Source: Arachnopeziza araneosa
Taxonomy: Eukaryota; Ascomycota; Leotiomycetes; Helotiales; Arachnopezizaceae
NCBI GenBank assembly: GCA_003988855.1
Contig: QYAI01000195.1
Coordinates: forward strand, 16,630 to 80,629
DNA length: 64,000 bases
Reading direction: 5' to 3'
The stretch's first letter is position 1; every line of letters starts with the position of its first letter. Below, in pieces: positions 10,173 through 20,200 of this stretch. The notes beneath the pieces are model-generated. The model ran no database searches, was not told where the DNA came from, and saw only the letters and a list, made by a program, of their open reading frames with translations. Made by a program: the position numbers and the translations under genes.

Positions 10173-12407
10173 TCACAGACCTAATTTCTCATCCACCTCT
10201 GCTGCTTGACTCCGGGTGGATTGCGTCCTCTTCTTCATGAACCTCCCTATCGCCATCATTGGAAAGTAATGCCGGTAGAAGTCGTACCTGAGCATAAAAT
10301 GATTGGGAAAGCCCGTCCCCGTAAAGCAGGTTTCCGGCCAGGACCGTCCCGGACCCTTTAGATGCCCGTCTTCTCTCACCTCGCCGTTCTGTGGCTTCGT
10401 GTGGGCGTGGCTCGAATCTGTTTGTGTTTGTGTGAGATGTCGAATGCCACGAATAATGCAGTCCGCATCCGCACTGCGGTGGGTTAAGAGTGCCATCAAT
10501 GCCCAAGCCGTCTGTGATGGGGTTGAGTCTTCCACTGCCAGACCCCTGATGTGGTCTTTGTCGAGCTGAGCTGATTCCGGTGGTGGGTGTTTGTATGAGA
10601 GCGTCGATTCGCCCCATCCGCCGTCTGGGTTCTGCCAGCTCTCGAGGAAGTCCAGGCCGTTGGAGATTGCGTGATCCAGCGACTGGTAACCTTTGCGATT
10701 CTGGAAATGTTCCATGCTGCACAATACATTGCTGGTACCGTAGATGTAGTTAACGCCCCATCTCCCGTACCAAGATCCATCCGGCTCCTGTTGCTGGAGA
10801 AGAAAGCTGAGTCCCCGCGAACTGGCGTCGCTCAACCGCTTCACGAAGTTCGGTTGAAATAGAGTCGTGTCTTGACTTTCCAGAGCTGATAACATTAGAC
10901 CGAAAGCTTCAACTACCCGCCCTGTCATATCTGGCGTCGATGGATCACATAGAGCGTTCATGTCTGAGAATGGTATTTTGTTGAGGAACAGGTAGTTGTT
11001 GTCAACATCAAATGCTGCCCATCCTCCATCGGAGTTCTGCATTCCAAGGATCCATTCCGTTGCAGCAATGACGCACTCGGAGCCGACCGACGAGCTATCT
11101 TCCTTGATAAAGGCAATAATCACAGCTGCTGTATCGTCCATGTCGGGATACCACGCATTGAAGTATTCGAAGCTAAAACCGCCGGCGTTGATTAACGGCT
11201 TGTATATCCGCCAGTCGCCCTCCGAGCCCAGGATCTGGCGCGGCCGCACCCATTCGAGAGCTTTCTTCACCGTCCTCTCGACGTCCGCTCTCTCATCCTC
11301 ACGGCCCACACACGAGTCGAGGAGACCAATAGACATAAATACGGTATCCCAGACAGGTGAAACAGTCGCCTGAACTCGCTTTCCCATCTCGTCGTGGATT
11401 GCAAATCGTTCTACCGCCTTCAGACCTCGAATCGTACGCGGATCATCCAGAGGAATGCCTTCGAGGTACATGGCGATTAACCCCATATGCATCGACGAGA
11501 AAATCCCAGCCCAGTCTCCTTCTTTCTCTTGATGTTTCAGTACCCACTCCATACATTTGCCAATGGCAAACCTTCTGATTGAAGAGAAGGCAAATCCGAA
11601 TGGGGAAAGATAGTACAGCATACTATCAAATGATTTTGCGTTCAAACCCATCCAATCCCTCCGCCATAGCATATCCAAATAAGAAGGCGAATACGGTACA
11701 TCTTTCCTATCCGGCTTCAACCATAACTCATCTAGATAATCATTATCCGCCTTTCTCCCATTAGGAAGCTTAAAAATGGGTTTATGATTGGCTACAACCA
11801 GAAGTGGAACAATTGTGCTTCGGGCCCAAGAAGAGAACCGATATATGCTGACCGGAGCCCAGGCCGGAATCAGGATGGCCTCGGCCGGCAGCTGTGGCAC
11901 GGCGCTCCACGGGAACAGGCCAAACATGGCGAAATAGATACGTGTCAAGATACGAACAGCACTCACGCCGCCTTTACTCAAGATGAATTCCCGCGCCAAC
12001 TCCATCGCAGGTATTGTGGCGGCGATGCCCAGGAGACGCAGTGCGAGATATGCCTCTGCCGATGTCGACACATCACCGGGGTGCTTGGGAGCGATGCCCC
12101 ACGAGCCGTCAGGTCGCTGCTCGCTCTGCAAGTGCTGGATGAGAGCACTGCGCTCCGGAGCGCTGAAGTCGAGGTCCAGGCTGTAGCGCAGATAGACATA
12201 TTCTGAGGTGATGGTTGCGTTGGATCGGAGCTCGCCACACCAGTGACCATCTTCGTGGACATGAGAGGCGGCATAACGTCGTGCTTGAATGATCGCTTCA
12301 CGGCAGTCATTCCCCAGCACATCTTCTGTCTCCTCTGTTCTTCCTGGGTTCATGTGATTAGCTGAGCTCATGCATACGTGTCGAGGGTAAGCTATTCTAC
12401 CTGGCAT
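10173..12407 (-). CDS. Squalene-hopene-type triterpene cyclase
   Basis: Cyclises squalene (protonation-initiated) to a pentacyclic hopane-type or related triterpene at the membrane surface. Intronless, 744 residues, slightly longer than bacterial squalene-hopene cyclases. The catalytic motif DMDDTAAV at about residues 422-429 matches the bacterial DxDDTA motif rather than the DCTAE motif of oxidosqualene (lanosterol) cyclases, so squalene is the expected substrate. QW repeats that brace the alpha/alpha barrels are at about 97 (QRPDGSWG), 457 (QNSDGGW), 540 (QEPDGSWYGRW) and 592 (QNPDGGWGES). Aromatic cavity positions such as SPVWDTVF are also present. A second ATG at codon 13 could be the true start. 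Fungal members of this family are patchily distributed and generally thought to derive from bacterial genes; the lack of introns fits that. The neighbouring glycosyltransferase, regulator and MFS pump suggest a glycosylated triterpenoid product, as inference. Confidence 0.93.
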   Translation of the reverse strand: MPGRIAYPRHVCMSSANHMNPGRTEETEDVLGNDCREAIIQARRYAASHVHEDGHWCGELRSNATITSEYVYLRYSLDLDFSAPERSALIQHLQSEQRPDGSWGIAPKHPGDVSTSAEAYLALRLLGIAATIPAMELAREFILSKGGVSAVRILTRIYFAMFGLFPWSAVPQLPAEAILIPAWAPVSIYRFSSWARSTIVPLLVVANHKPIFKLPNGRKADNDYLDELWLKPDRKDVPYSPSYLDMLWRRDWMGLNAKSFDSMLYYLSPFGFAFSSIRRFAIGKCMEWVLKHQEKEGDWAGIFSSMHMGLIAMYLEGIPLDDPRTIRGLKAVERFAIHDEMGKRVQATVSPVWDTVFMSIGLLDSCVGREDERADVERTVKKALEWVRPRQILGSEGDWRIYKPLINAGGFSFEYFNAWYPDMDDTAAVIIAFIKEDSSSVGSECVIAATEWILGMQNSDGGWAAFDVDNNYLFLNKIPFSDMNALCDPSTPDMTGRVVEAFGLMLSALESQDTTLFQPNFVKRLSDASSRGLSFLLQQQEPDGSWYGRWGVNYIYGTSNVLCSMEHFQNRKGYQSLDHAISNGLDFLESWQNPDGGWGESTLSYKHPPPESAQLDKDHIRGLAVEDSTPSQTAWALMALLTHRSADADCIIRGIRHLTQTQTDSSHAHTKPQNGEVREDGHLKGPGRSWPETCFTGTGFPNHFMLRYDFYRHYFPMMAIGRFMKKRTQSTRSQAAEVDEKLGL

Positions 12408-14162
12408 ATTCTACTTGGAAGTGGTAAACGGCTCTGATAAGGCACCCCAGTTCCCATCCGATATTCGAAAGGGTGATATTATTTCTTTTTCACAGAGTAT
12501 ATGTAGGGGTTAAAGTATTCCAGGAAGGGACGTTCCTTTTTTGTGACATTCTCCAAACTCAAGAGGCACTAACGCGCGCTGGTTTTCCCTCGAGTGATAC
12601 AGGAGGCCGCGGATATGTTTCAAGGATGTATAACAAAGAGACAAGAATAGTAAAGCTTCGGGGGACAGACACGAGCACATCCACAAGAAGTCATCTCAAT
12701 GCACACTACAAAACATGGGCATGACAGCTAATAACGCGGATCATCGCCTCAAGATGGTCAATGATCGAAAACCCACCCCTCCCGTCAAATCAAGTCACTC
12801 AAAATAACGTACTAATCATATCTACATGGTCTAGACGCGGAAAGTTCCAGTTGGAAACTTACCCAGCTGCTCTAGACTGATTTCAAATTTAGAGTGTCGT
12901 CACCCACAGGCGCCCGTCCTGTGATATCCTCGAATCCAGAACACTCACACAACTGATTTAGATACGGAGACGCAGGTGCATCTATAACGAGCGCTAAAGC
13001 AGTCAAAGTTATATGCGAGAGAGAGTCTTGGGACGGTGGAATGGGATCTACACGGTCAATGAGGCTGGTCATCGACATCATGGTAATTTAGGTTATCACA
13101 GGCACGGCATGAATGGTCCCACCAGAAGACATATTCCATCGCCTTTTAGACCGTCTCTTTATTTACTGTGTGGTTCGGATTTGGAAGAAGCTATTTCAAA
13201 TTCCTGACTTGCTGAACTTGTTCGTGCAGGTATACATACCAGTCCTGTTGATCTTTCAACACCGCAACCTCATCCGAAAGAGGCGGCAAGAGCACAAGAT
13301 TGCTACCGCTACAGAATGTCATTCCAGAGATCGACTCTAAGTACGGGACACCAGAAGTCATCTCGGTTCAACGATGTGCGAGTCTTGCACTTTTGTTCCG
13401 TCTAGTCACACAGCTGCAACGAACGGAAGCGCAATCCATCACCACCACCAATCAAACAGCCGAGACCTTCCTCCTCGGAATTATCGTGTCATGGGGTGCC
13501 CCAAGATAAACATACGCTATGTTGTAGTCTGCGATCGTCGCCTTGAATCGATCTTGGTATTTATAGGTGGAAGGACGATACTGGGATTCCAATCCGCGAA
13601 TTTTCCGGTCTGCAGGGAGGCGGCTTGATGTCATATTTCAACAGGAGATGGGCGATTATGGGGTTGGTTTCGGCGGTCGCAAATCAGTGACCCGGATAAG
13701 CCTGCGAATTGGAATAGGTTCGTCGACACGCTGTGGGCGAAGCAGGAAGGGGAGGCTGGGGAAGCGTGTATAAAAGGGGGTTTCCCGTCGGATTCTCTTC
13801 TACAGAATCAACATCCTTTGACCCACCCGTCAATATCAATCCTTCTTCTCACGCCCAGCCCGAATGCAATTATATGAAGGAGCGATTCTTACATGGCTTC
13901 CTAGACCCAATGTAAGGTAGTTGTTGGTGATTTCAGAGGATGGTTTGGAATCTAATTAGACCGCCGACCAAAATTGGAGTCGCGGCATCAGCCTTCGGGT
14001 AAAAAAGAAGCGATCGAAAGTATTTCCGTTTGGAGGTCGGAGTCGTCTCTCTGTATCAAGTAGGGTCATGTTGCGATTCTGGTCCTCTCTGAGAGAAAAA
14101 GACCGCTGGCTGTAGTCGATGATTGGGTGGCTGTGCGGTGGAGAGGGAGAGAGAGAATCGAT
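12408..14162. other. Gene-poor stretch with possible decayed minus-strand gene
   Basis: Upstream of the cyclase. Minus-strand frames at 13452-13634 (starts MTSSRLPADRK, ATG) and about 13190-13357 (starts MTSGVPYLES, contains SISGMTFCSGSNLVLLPP) could be joined by a splice with an acceptor at CCGAG, which would give a short protein. A further ATG frame sits at 12872-13081. I do not recognise a family in any of these, and stops separate them. They may be remnants of one decayed gene. The cyclase promoter should lie in the first few hundred bases. Confidence 0.3.
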
Positions 14163-14312
14163 GCTATTGAAGCCTTCAATCTCTTGGTTTCTGCAACCGG
14201 TGCGCAATTCTCATGAGATTTACGTTTATGGAATCAAGACAGCGAGCCAAATAGCTACGATTTCAAGCTTAGACCGCTTAGGGTCTCTAAGCCTCTCCCA
14301 ACCAGTCTCTCA
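14163..14312. repeat. Diverged copy of the NLR gene's 3' end
   Basis: About 150 bp aligns with 17106-17262: shared blocks include CTCTTGGTTTCTGCAACCGG, ATAGCTACGATTT and CAACCAGTCT in the same order and spacing. The match covers the last roughly 50 coding bases and about 110 bases of 3' flank of the NLR gene that ends at 17214. Many of the differences are C/T or G/A. No open frame is kept here, so it is a relic of a duplication of the NLR or of a relative. Confidence 0.8.
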
Positions 14313-14819
14313 GGAATAAATAGCTACTAGGAGACTCTCTTCGGAGGTGTGAAAGAGGAACATTCGATATGCGCTTTTTTTGGGACAAGTCAATTTATTT
14401 TCCCCCAATTATCGAGATAAGCCGAGAGCCTTGAACAAATACTTTCGTCCACTTTAATTTTATGAACACGAGTCGGCGTTGTGACTATGCAGGAAAGCAC
14501 CGTGACCGATGTCGTGGAAGCAACCAAGGAGACAAGATACTGATTGCAGTAGGAAAGTTCGAGTTTGACAACCCGATGGAAGGAAGAGTATGTTGGTAGC
14601 AAATAATGAAGCCTATAATTGTCATAAGGCTCAGGACTAGTTATCTGGTCGAGCACGAGGAAGATTCCAATAGTCGTTCATAAATACTACGTTATCAATT
14701 TGAATATAAACATATTGTGCTTCATTTCTAGCTCTTTTATATCTCAGATTCGTCTAGTCCCCGGCATGTAGCCATTCAGCTGACAGCAAACTCGATTCTT
14801 GTTCCCTCTGACGGACAAA
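14313..14819. other. Intergenic, 3' flank of amidase relic
   Basis: About 500 bp between the repeat copy and the amidase relic stop. An open frame at 14390-14656 on the minus strand has no recognisable features. Nothing else is seen. Confidence 0.45.
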
Positions 14820-16351
14820 TTACTCGCGCAGAATTGGAAGACTCCTTGGCGGGAATGTCTGCTCCCAAGCTCGCGCGAGCTTCAAGAGAGTCTTTTTCCC
14901 ATCCGCCTCTGTAAAAGCATACACTCCAACTGGCCGACCATTATAGTCCAAATTAGTTAATGGGAATACCATCGCAGGATACCCTATGCGTTATCAATGT
15001 AGATTCGATAGATTTTTGAAAATCACTTTGGCAGTGACTTACCAGCAGCGCAGACGAGCAAAGATAGGAGCGAATCAGCGGGACCAACGATGACATCTAC
15101 ATCATTTTCGGAGAGTGTTTTGTCAATGCCCTCAATGCGACTGGCGGTTTGTACGAAATCTACCAGCTGATCACGTTGGCCCCGCGTGATCTTTGGGTCC
15201 AAAGCCGCAAGGAGGATATCTTGGTTAGAGTGACCTATCGAATATCAATCAATGATTTGATAACCAGCAAGGGTCTCTGACCTTCAGGTAACTCTTCGGC
15301 CTGGTGCTCTTCATTGAATTTTACTATTTCCTCAAGGGTCCGGACGGATGAACTTTTTAGAGGTGCCAGATACGCCTCCAGATCATGCTTGAAATCTGCC
15401 TCCGTGATGGGTCAACCATGACGGAAATAAGATTTGAGATCAAACTACGCACGAAATATCGAGTCAAGTCCCTTGCCTCTACGGCCGCCATGCCTTACCT
15501 TCATTGTCGATGAAAGCTGTACTTCCTTAACTACAGCGCTCGTGCTAAAAAGAACTTCATACGCAGACCTGATAGGCTCCACCTAGATTGGGATCAGATG
15601 GTGTGCCTTAATCGTATGATAATACTCATGGGCACACAATTTGTTTGTCTACCCCTTCGTTTGGTTTATGCTGTGAAACCGGCCATGACCATTTGACAGG
15701 GTCAACTACTCCAATGCGAAGGTCATCCCAGGCAGAGCCGGTCATTGAAGCCAAGCTGAGAGGTCGCTTCAACCCAATAAGGGCTTGGTAGAGATTCTCC
15801 AGATCCTGAACAACTTTTGCCATGCCTCCAACCGTATCGAAGATTGAAGAAACTGGCACAATGCCGCCCTTTTCTGAATTCTTGGCTGTTATTCGAATCG
15901 CGTAAGGTGCCGCTCGCGATACAGGAGTTGTGATTGAGCCAGTCGTATCAGTACCTATTGACAATGGGGCAAAACTAGCGTTAACACTTACAGCTGAGCC
16001 TGTGGAAGACCCCCTAGGGTTCTAATGTGAGATTAGCATCTATGACTAAAAATATGTGGGTTTGGAAGCTGTTCTTACGCTGTATCCGCCGGGCTTCTCA
16101 TCTGGCTCAAGCCCACCTGAAACATAGGCAGATTGGCATTGTCCTCCTACGGCTGACCAGCCCCAGGCAAGTCCTGAACCTCTAAGTTTGAATTAGGAAA
16201 TACAAGTCAAAATCCGCATCAAGTAGCCCACTTGTAATATGCAAACTCCTAGCTGGTATTAGTATACATCATGACGTGGGTGAGCCTGAACTTACAGAGA
16301 GCTGCGTCTTGGCTAGAATGATTGCCCTTTGGATATAGTCTGAAGCTAGTG
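14820..16351 (-). pseudogene. Amidase-signature enzyme, N-terminally truncated
   Basis: Amidase-signature (Ser-cisSer-Lys) hydrolase relic. Read on the minus strand with several GT..AG introns it gives AIILAKTQLSEFAYYKGSG, then SAVGGQCQSAYVSGG, NPRGSSTGSAVS (cis-Ser motif), GTDTTGSITTPVSRAA (nucleophile Ser in the GS-x3-P context), SSIFDTVGGMAKVV, the second half KFNEEHQAEELP, and the C-terminal GYPAMVFPLTNLDYNGRPVGV ending in a TAA at 14820. The first roughly 120-150 residues, including the catalytic Lys of the GIP-x-LLKDN region, cannot be found upstream of 16351. The joint around 15560-15640 works only with an atypical intron. The enzyme would lack a complete triad and is called a 5'-truncated pseudogene. 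Its good frame and splice sites suggest recent loss or rearrangement, coinciding with the repeat copies on both sides. Confidence 0.75.
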
Positions 16352-16602
16352 CTAAAGACACAAAGAGACGATAGCGGCAACTAAAATGCAATATAGAGGC
16401 AGCACCATATCCTTGGATATATTAGAGGAGTTCTGGATGTACAAATCTTCCAAATTTTAGAGAGGTGCTGCGCGGCCTAACTCCGGTTGATTCAGTTCGG
16501 ACGCTGATAACGTGCGGACAACACGTACATTTGATCAGAATAACAGCTTCAGTACTGCCGGCTAGCTATCGAATGAAAAAGATATGCCTGTGAAAAGCGT
16601 AC
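16352..16602. other. Breakpoint region upstream of amidase relic
   Basis: AT-rich sequence in which the missing amidase N-terminus should lie but does not. No coding potential is seen. Confidence 0.4.
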
Positions 16603-16911
16603 ATGTCGAATTTCCAGGGTTGTAGGTTGTCGTCTGATATCCCAAACCGGTTCGAGAAATTGGTTATTTTTAATCATCACGTGACCGATTGGGCACGCTT
16701 TGCTTGCGAGTCTCACGCCATTCCTGCGTCTGTTGGAGACTTGTCTGGTGAAGAACAAAAGCTCCCGGATTCGCCGTATTCAAAACTCATTACGGAGTAT
16801 ATATCTTCCTCCATCACTGTTCCAGCCTCATTAACGTCAGAGCTGCTTCTTAAATTCAGACTCGCGGCACGTGAAGCAAAAGGACAAACCGTACTGCTCA
16901 TAGATGAGTAA
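16603..16911 (+). CDS. Hypothetical 102-residue ORF
   Basis: An ATG-started intronless frame (MSNFQGCRLSSDIP...) with a reasonable soluble composition, ending AREAKGQTVLLIDE. It has no signal peptide, membrane helix or domain I recognise. It sits between an amidase relic and the 3' end of the NLR gene, in a scarred region, so it could be a fragment of a larger lost gene or chance. Uncertain. Confidence 0.25.
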   Translation: MSNFQGCRLSSDIPNRFEKLVIFNHHVTDWARFACESHAIPASVGDLSGEEQKLPDSPYSKLITEYISSSITVPASLTSELLLKFRLAAREAKGQTVLLIDE

Positions 16912-17105
16912 GAGGGATAGAACAGGAGGTTGAATTAGAAGAAACTGCAGGTCGTCTGTTTTACTTGATTATTATTGATAACTGAGAGCTTCTTAGTTCA
17001 GCACAGGCTAAAGCTGAATAAAACTGAACAGATATAATAACTCAACCTGGTATTGGTAAACGACCAACATACGTTGTCTTTAAAATTCGCTCCTATGCTT
17101 CATAT

Positions 17106-17262
17106 CTTGAAGCGCAAAGCCTTCACTCTCTTGGTTTCTGCAACCGGCGCACAATTCTTATGAGATTTAGATTTATAGAATCAAAATAGAAAGTCAATAG
17201 CTACGATTTAAACTTAGACCGCCCAGGCTCTCCAAGCCTCTTTCAGCTCTTCCAACCAGTCT
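17106..17262. repeat. Parent copy of the repeat at 14163-14312
   Basis: Last coding bases plus 3' flank of the NLR gene; matches 14163-14312 as described there. This copy carries more A/T at the differing positions than the 14.2-kb copy (for example TTCTTATG against TTCTCATG, TATAGAATC against TATGGAATC). Confidence 0.8.
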
Positions 17263-20200
17263 TTCCAATTTATCTTCCTCTCTTGTAGTGTCATAACGCC
17301 ATCCTTAATCCCACCCCAACCTTCGATCGGGCCCCTTAGAAACTCATGCTCAGATACTTCACATAATGTATCTGACCAGACCTTGGCCGCTCTGGTGGGT
17401 GTAGATCCTCCAGCACCCACTAAATCTTTGCCTGCTTCTGCTCGTTCTTTTTGGAAACAAGGTTCGCAGATTACAAAACCGAAGCAATACTGACAGAAGT
17501 AGAGAGGAATGCGCCAGTCACGACAGAGTGTCGAACAAACTGTACACTCGAGCGGGATTTCGGAAAGATCTTCATCGAAGAGTGGTTTGAGTTCAGGTTC
17601 CTCTTCCTGCTCCTTCTCCCGCTCATCGCCAGGTACTCCGCCGTCAGCTCCAACAGGTTCAACATCCAGTTTGGTCTCGGACGAGGCATTATTTTCCATC
17701 TTTTCGATACCTGGTTCTTGGCCAGGATCAATTTTCAATCCGTCGACTGTTGTCTCGTCTTCTTCACCCCGTTCTTTAGCTATCTTAGCATCTTCTTTCT
17801 CGATGTTATCTGTTTCATCAACTAGATCCTCTACGTTTTCCTCCTCGAACCCATCTTGGTACTCATACTTGAATTTTTCCGGCGGATCAACAACTGAAAA
17901 CACAGCCGAGAGCGCCTCTCTAGCCCACCTTGCAAGTCCGACGCATTCTAGAATCTCAGAGAGCCTTCTAAAAGCCTCACCATCGTTGTACTTGTCGTCA
18001 TCGTTAAGAAGCTCAACGCACTGTAAGAATTCTCCTTCTAAAAGTTTCTTGGCCTCGTCCTGCCTCCCCAACTTCATGAGGAGTCGTGGGATGAACGGAT
18101 TGTCACTAGGTACGGGTCGTCCTGCCTTCATCCACTCAGCTATGGGATAATCGTTTGGCGGGAGCTTGGAAATCTGGAGAAGGATCTCATTTCGCCGATC
18201 GACGCTGATGCCGTCCGCTGAAGTTTCCTGGTATAGCAGAGAGGAATAATCATCTCGTGCAATAAGGCGAACGGCAATGTTATAGGCACATTCTGTCCAC
18301 ATATGTTCAGGAACAGAGCGATCCAAATCCGAAGTAAGGAGATACGCCGTGTCGCTGAAAATCTCTTCAAATAATTTCCGTGCACGCTCGGGCTGTTTGA
18401 GAATATGTTGGATGCACCATGCGTATTGGCATTTGAAAGCAGACTCCATAGGGGTATCTTCAAAGCACTTTATAGATCCTTCATAGAATCTCAACAGTGT
18501 TTTTATTTTCCCCGTGCTCAGAGCTCTTTGTTGAAAGTCTTGCTGGAAAAGCAGATCCGAAGTCGCTGGCTCATTCTCTGACCAGAATGTCGCGTGAGGA
18601 GGGTCGAGAAACCATAACTCAATTTCTCTCATGATAGCAGCATCGTCATTTCCAGTTTGCTCTAGCAATTTTCGAACCTGCTGCATTATTTGCCAGTCAT
18701 GACGTTTTGACATATCTCGCGCCTTTCGGAAAAATGACAAGGAAATTTCCGCTTCTTGGGAATGCTCATCGAAATACAGATATCTGCAAATTTTAGCAAT
18801 TTCGATAAATGAATTTTGTATTAAAATGCGGTTTTCGTCATCCGTAATTGTATTGAACTCGAATTGAGAGGCCTCTTTTATCTTTTCAATGAGTTCGTTG
18901 TTCGAAAACCCAGGAAGGTTATAATAGCATTCTGCCACTAGGCTCAGCACCTGAAGCCTTTCAATATCCGTTTTGGCCAATAGAAAACTTTCTTCGACGT
19001 GAGTCTTACAATTTTCGCAGTCCCAATAGTTGCGGTAGAGAATGGCCAATTTGACATGGATCATAGGATCTTTTTCTCTGGTCGCATGATCCTCAAGTTT
19101 TCTCAAAACAGGATCGCCTTGTTTTCCTCTGATCGGGTTTCCACTGTCGTCGACTTGATACAAATCATCAATCTTGTCGAAACGATAAGGATTAAAATCT
19201 TGGTTTTCGATCCATAGTTGCACGAAATGATCTCCAATTGGCACATACAACTGGTAAACATTCTTGATTCCTGTTTGGACCCACACCTTCGTGTGTGGCT
19301 CGAGATATTCGGCTGCGGAACTGTTTGCGGCCATTAGCCACTCCGTGACTGTTTCCGGACGCACTATAGCTGCTCTTTCTATATCCCAGATGTTCTTCGC
19401 AGCATCTTTCGAATTGAGTACACCAAAGAGGGCATTGGTAATCTTCCCAACCTGCTTAGATGTACAAATATCAGGATCAACAGCGCACAGATAATCCAGC
19501 CAGGTTGTGCAGGCAAAATTGCGGCAAGATTCAGCTGTTTCGTTAGACGTGGCGACTATGCGCATCATAGCCACTGCGAGTTCCACCTTGGCCTCATTCA
19601 TCGTAGGTGCAATGCTCGTGCCTTCAAACTTGGCGTCTCGCAAGTAGTCTCCTAAAGACAAGTGTCTTAGCTGTAAGACAGTGCCCCTGGCGAAAAGAGT
19701 CTCGGTCCTGGAACCCGGTTCCGCTTCAACACATTGAAGCTCATGTTCTTGAGTTTCTAGTCCCAAAACCTGTCCAAAAAGCCAGAGTGCATCTTCTTTT
19801 GTCCCCATTCTAACCTCGTTTATCATGCCCGTGTACGAGGTCGAGAACGAAAATATACTGTGAATGCATCAGGATATGATATAATCCATGAAATCCAATC
19901 ACATACCTGGCACAAAGCGCCTCTACTTCCATGCGCACATCATAATCCTCAGCCTCGGTCAGGACCTGAATGATTGAGCTTAAATCTTCAAGAGAAAGAG
20001 GGTTGTTATCAAAAGCGACGAAGGTTAAGAGTATTTTTAGTGGCATTGTGTCTTTTCCAGCAAAATCCGCCTCCTCAGCCAAGACTGCGAGAACCCTAGC
20101 CCATAAGTCGGGCAGCTTTCTGGGAAGATTTTCAAGAGCTTTCAACACTTCTCCCTTCTGAGTCTTTTTGCAGAGTTCATCAAACATCAATGCAACGTAA

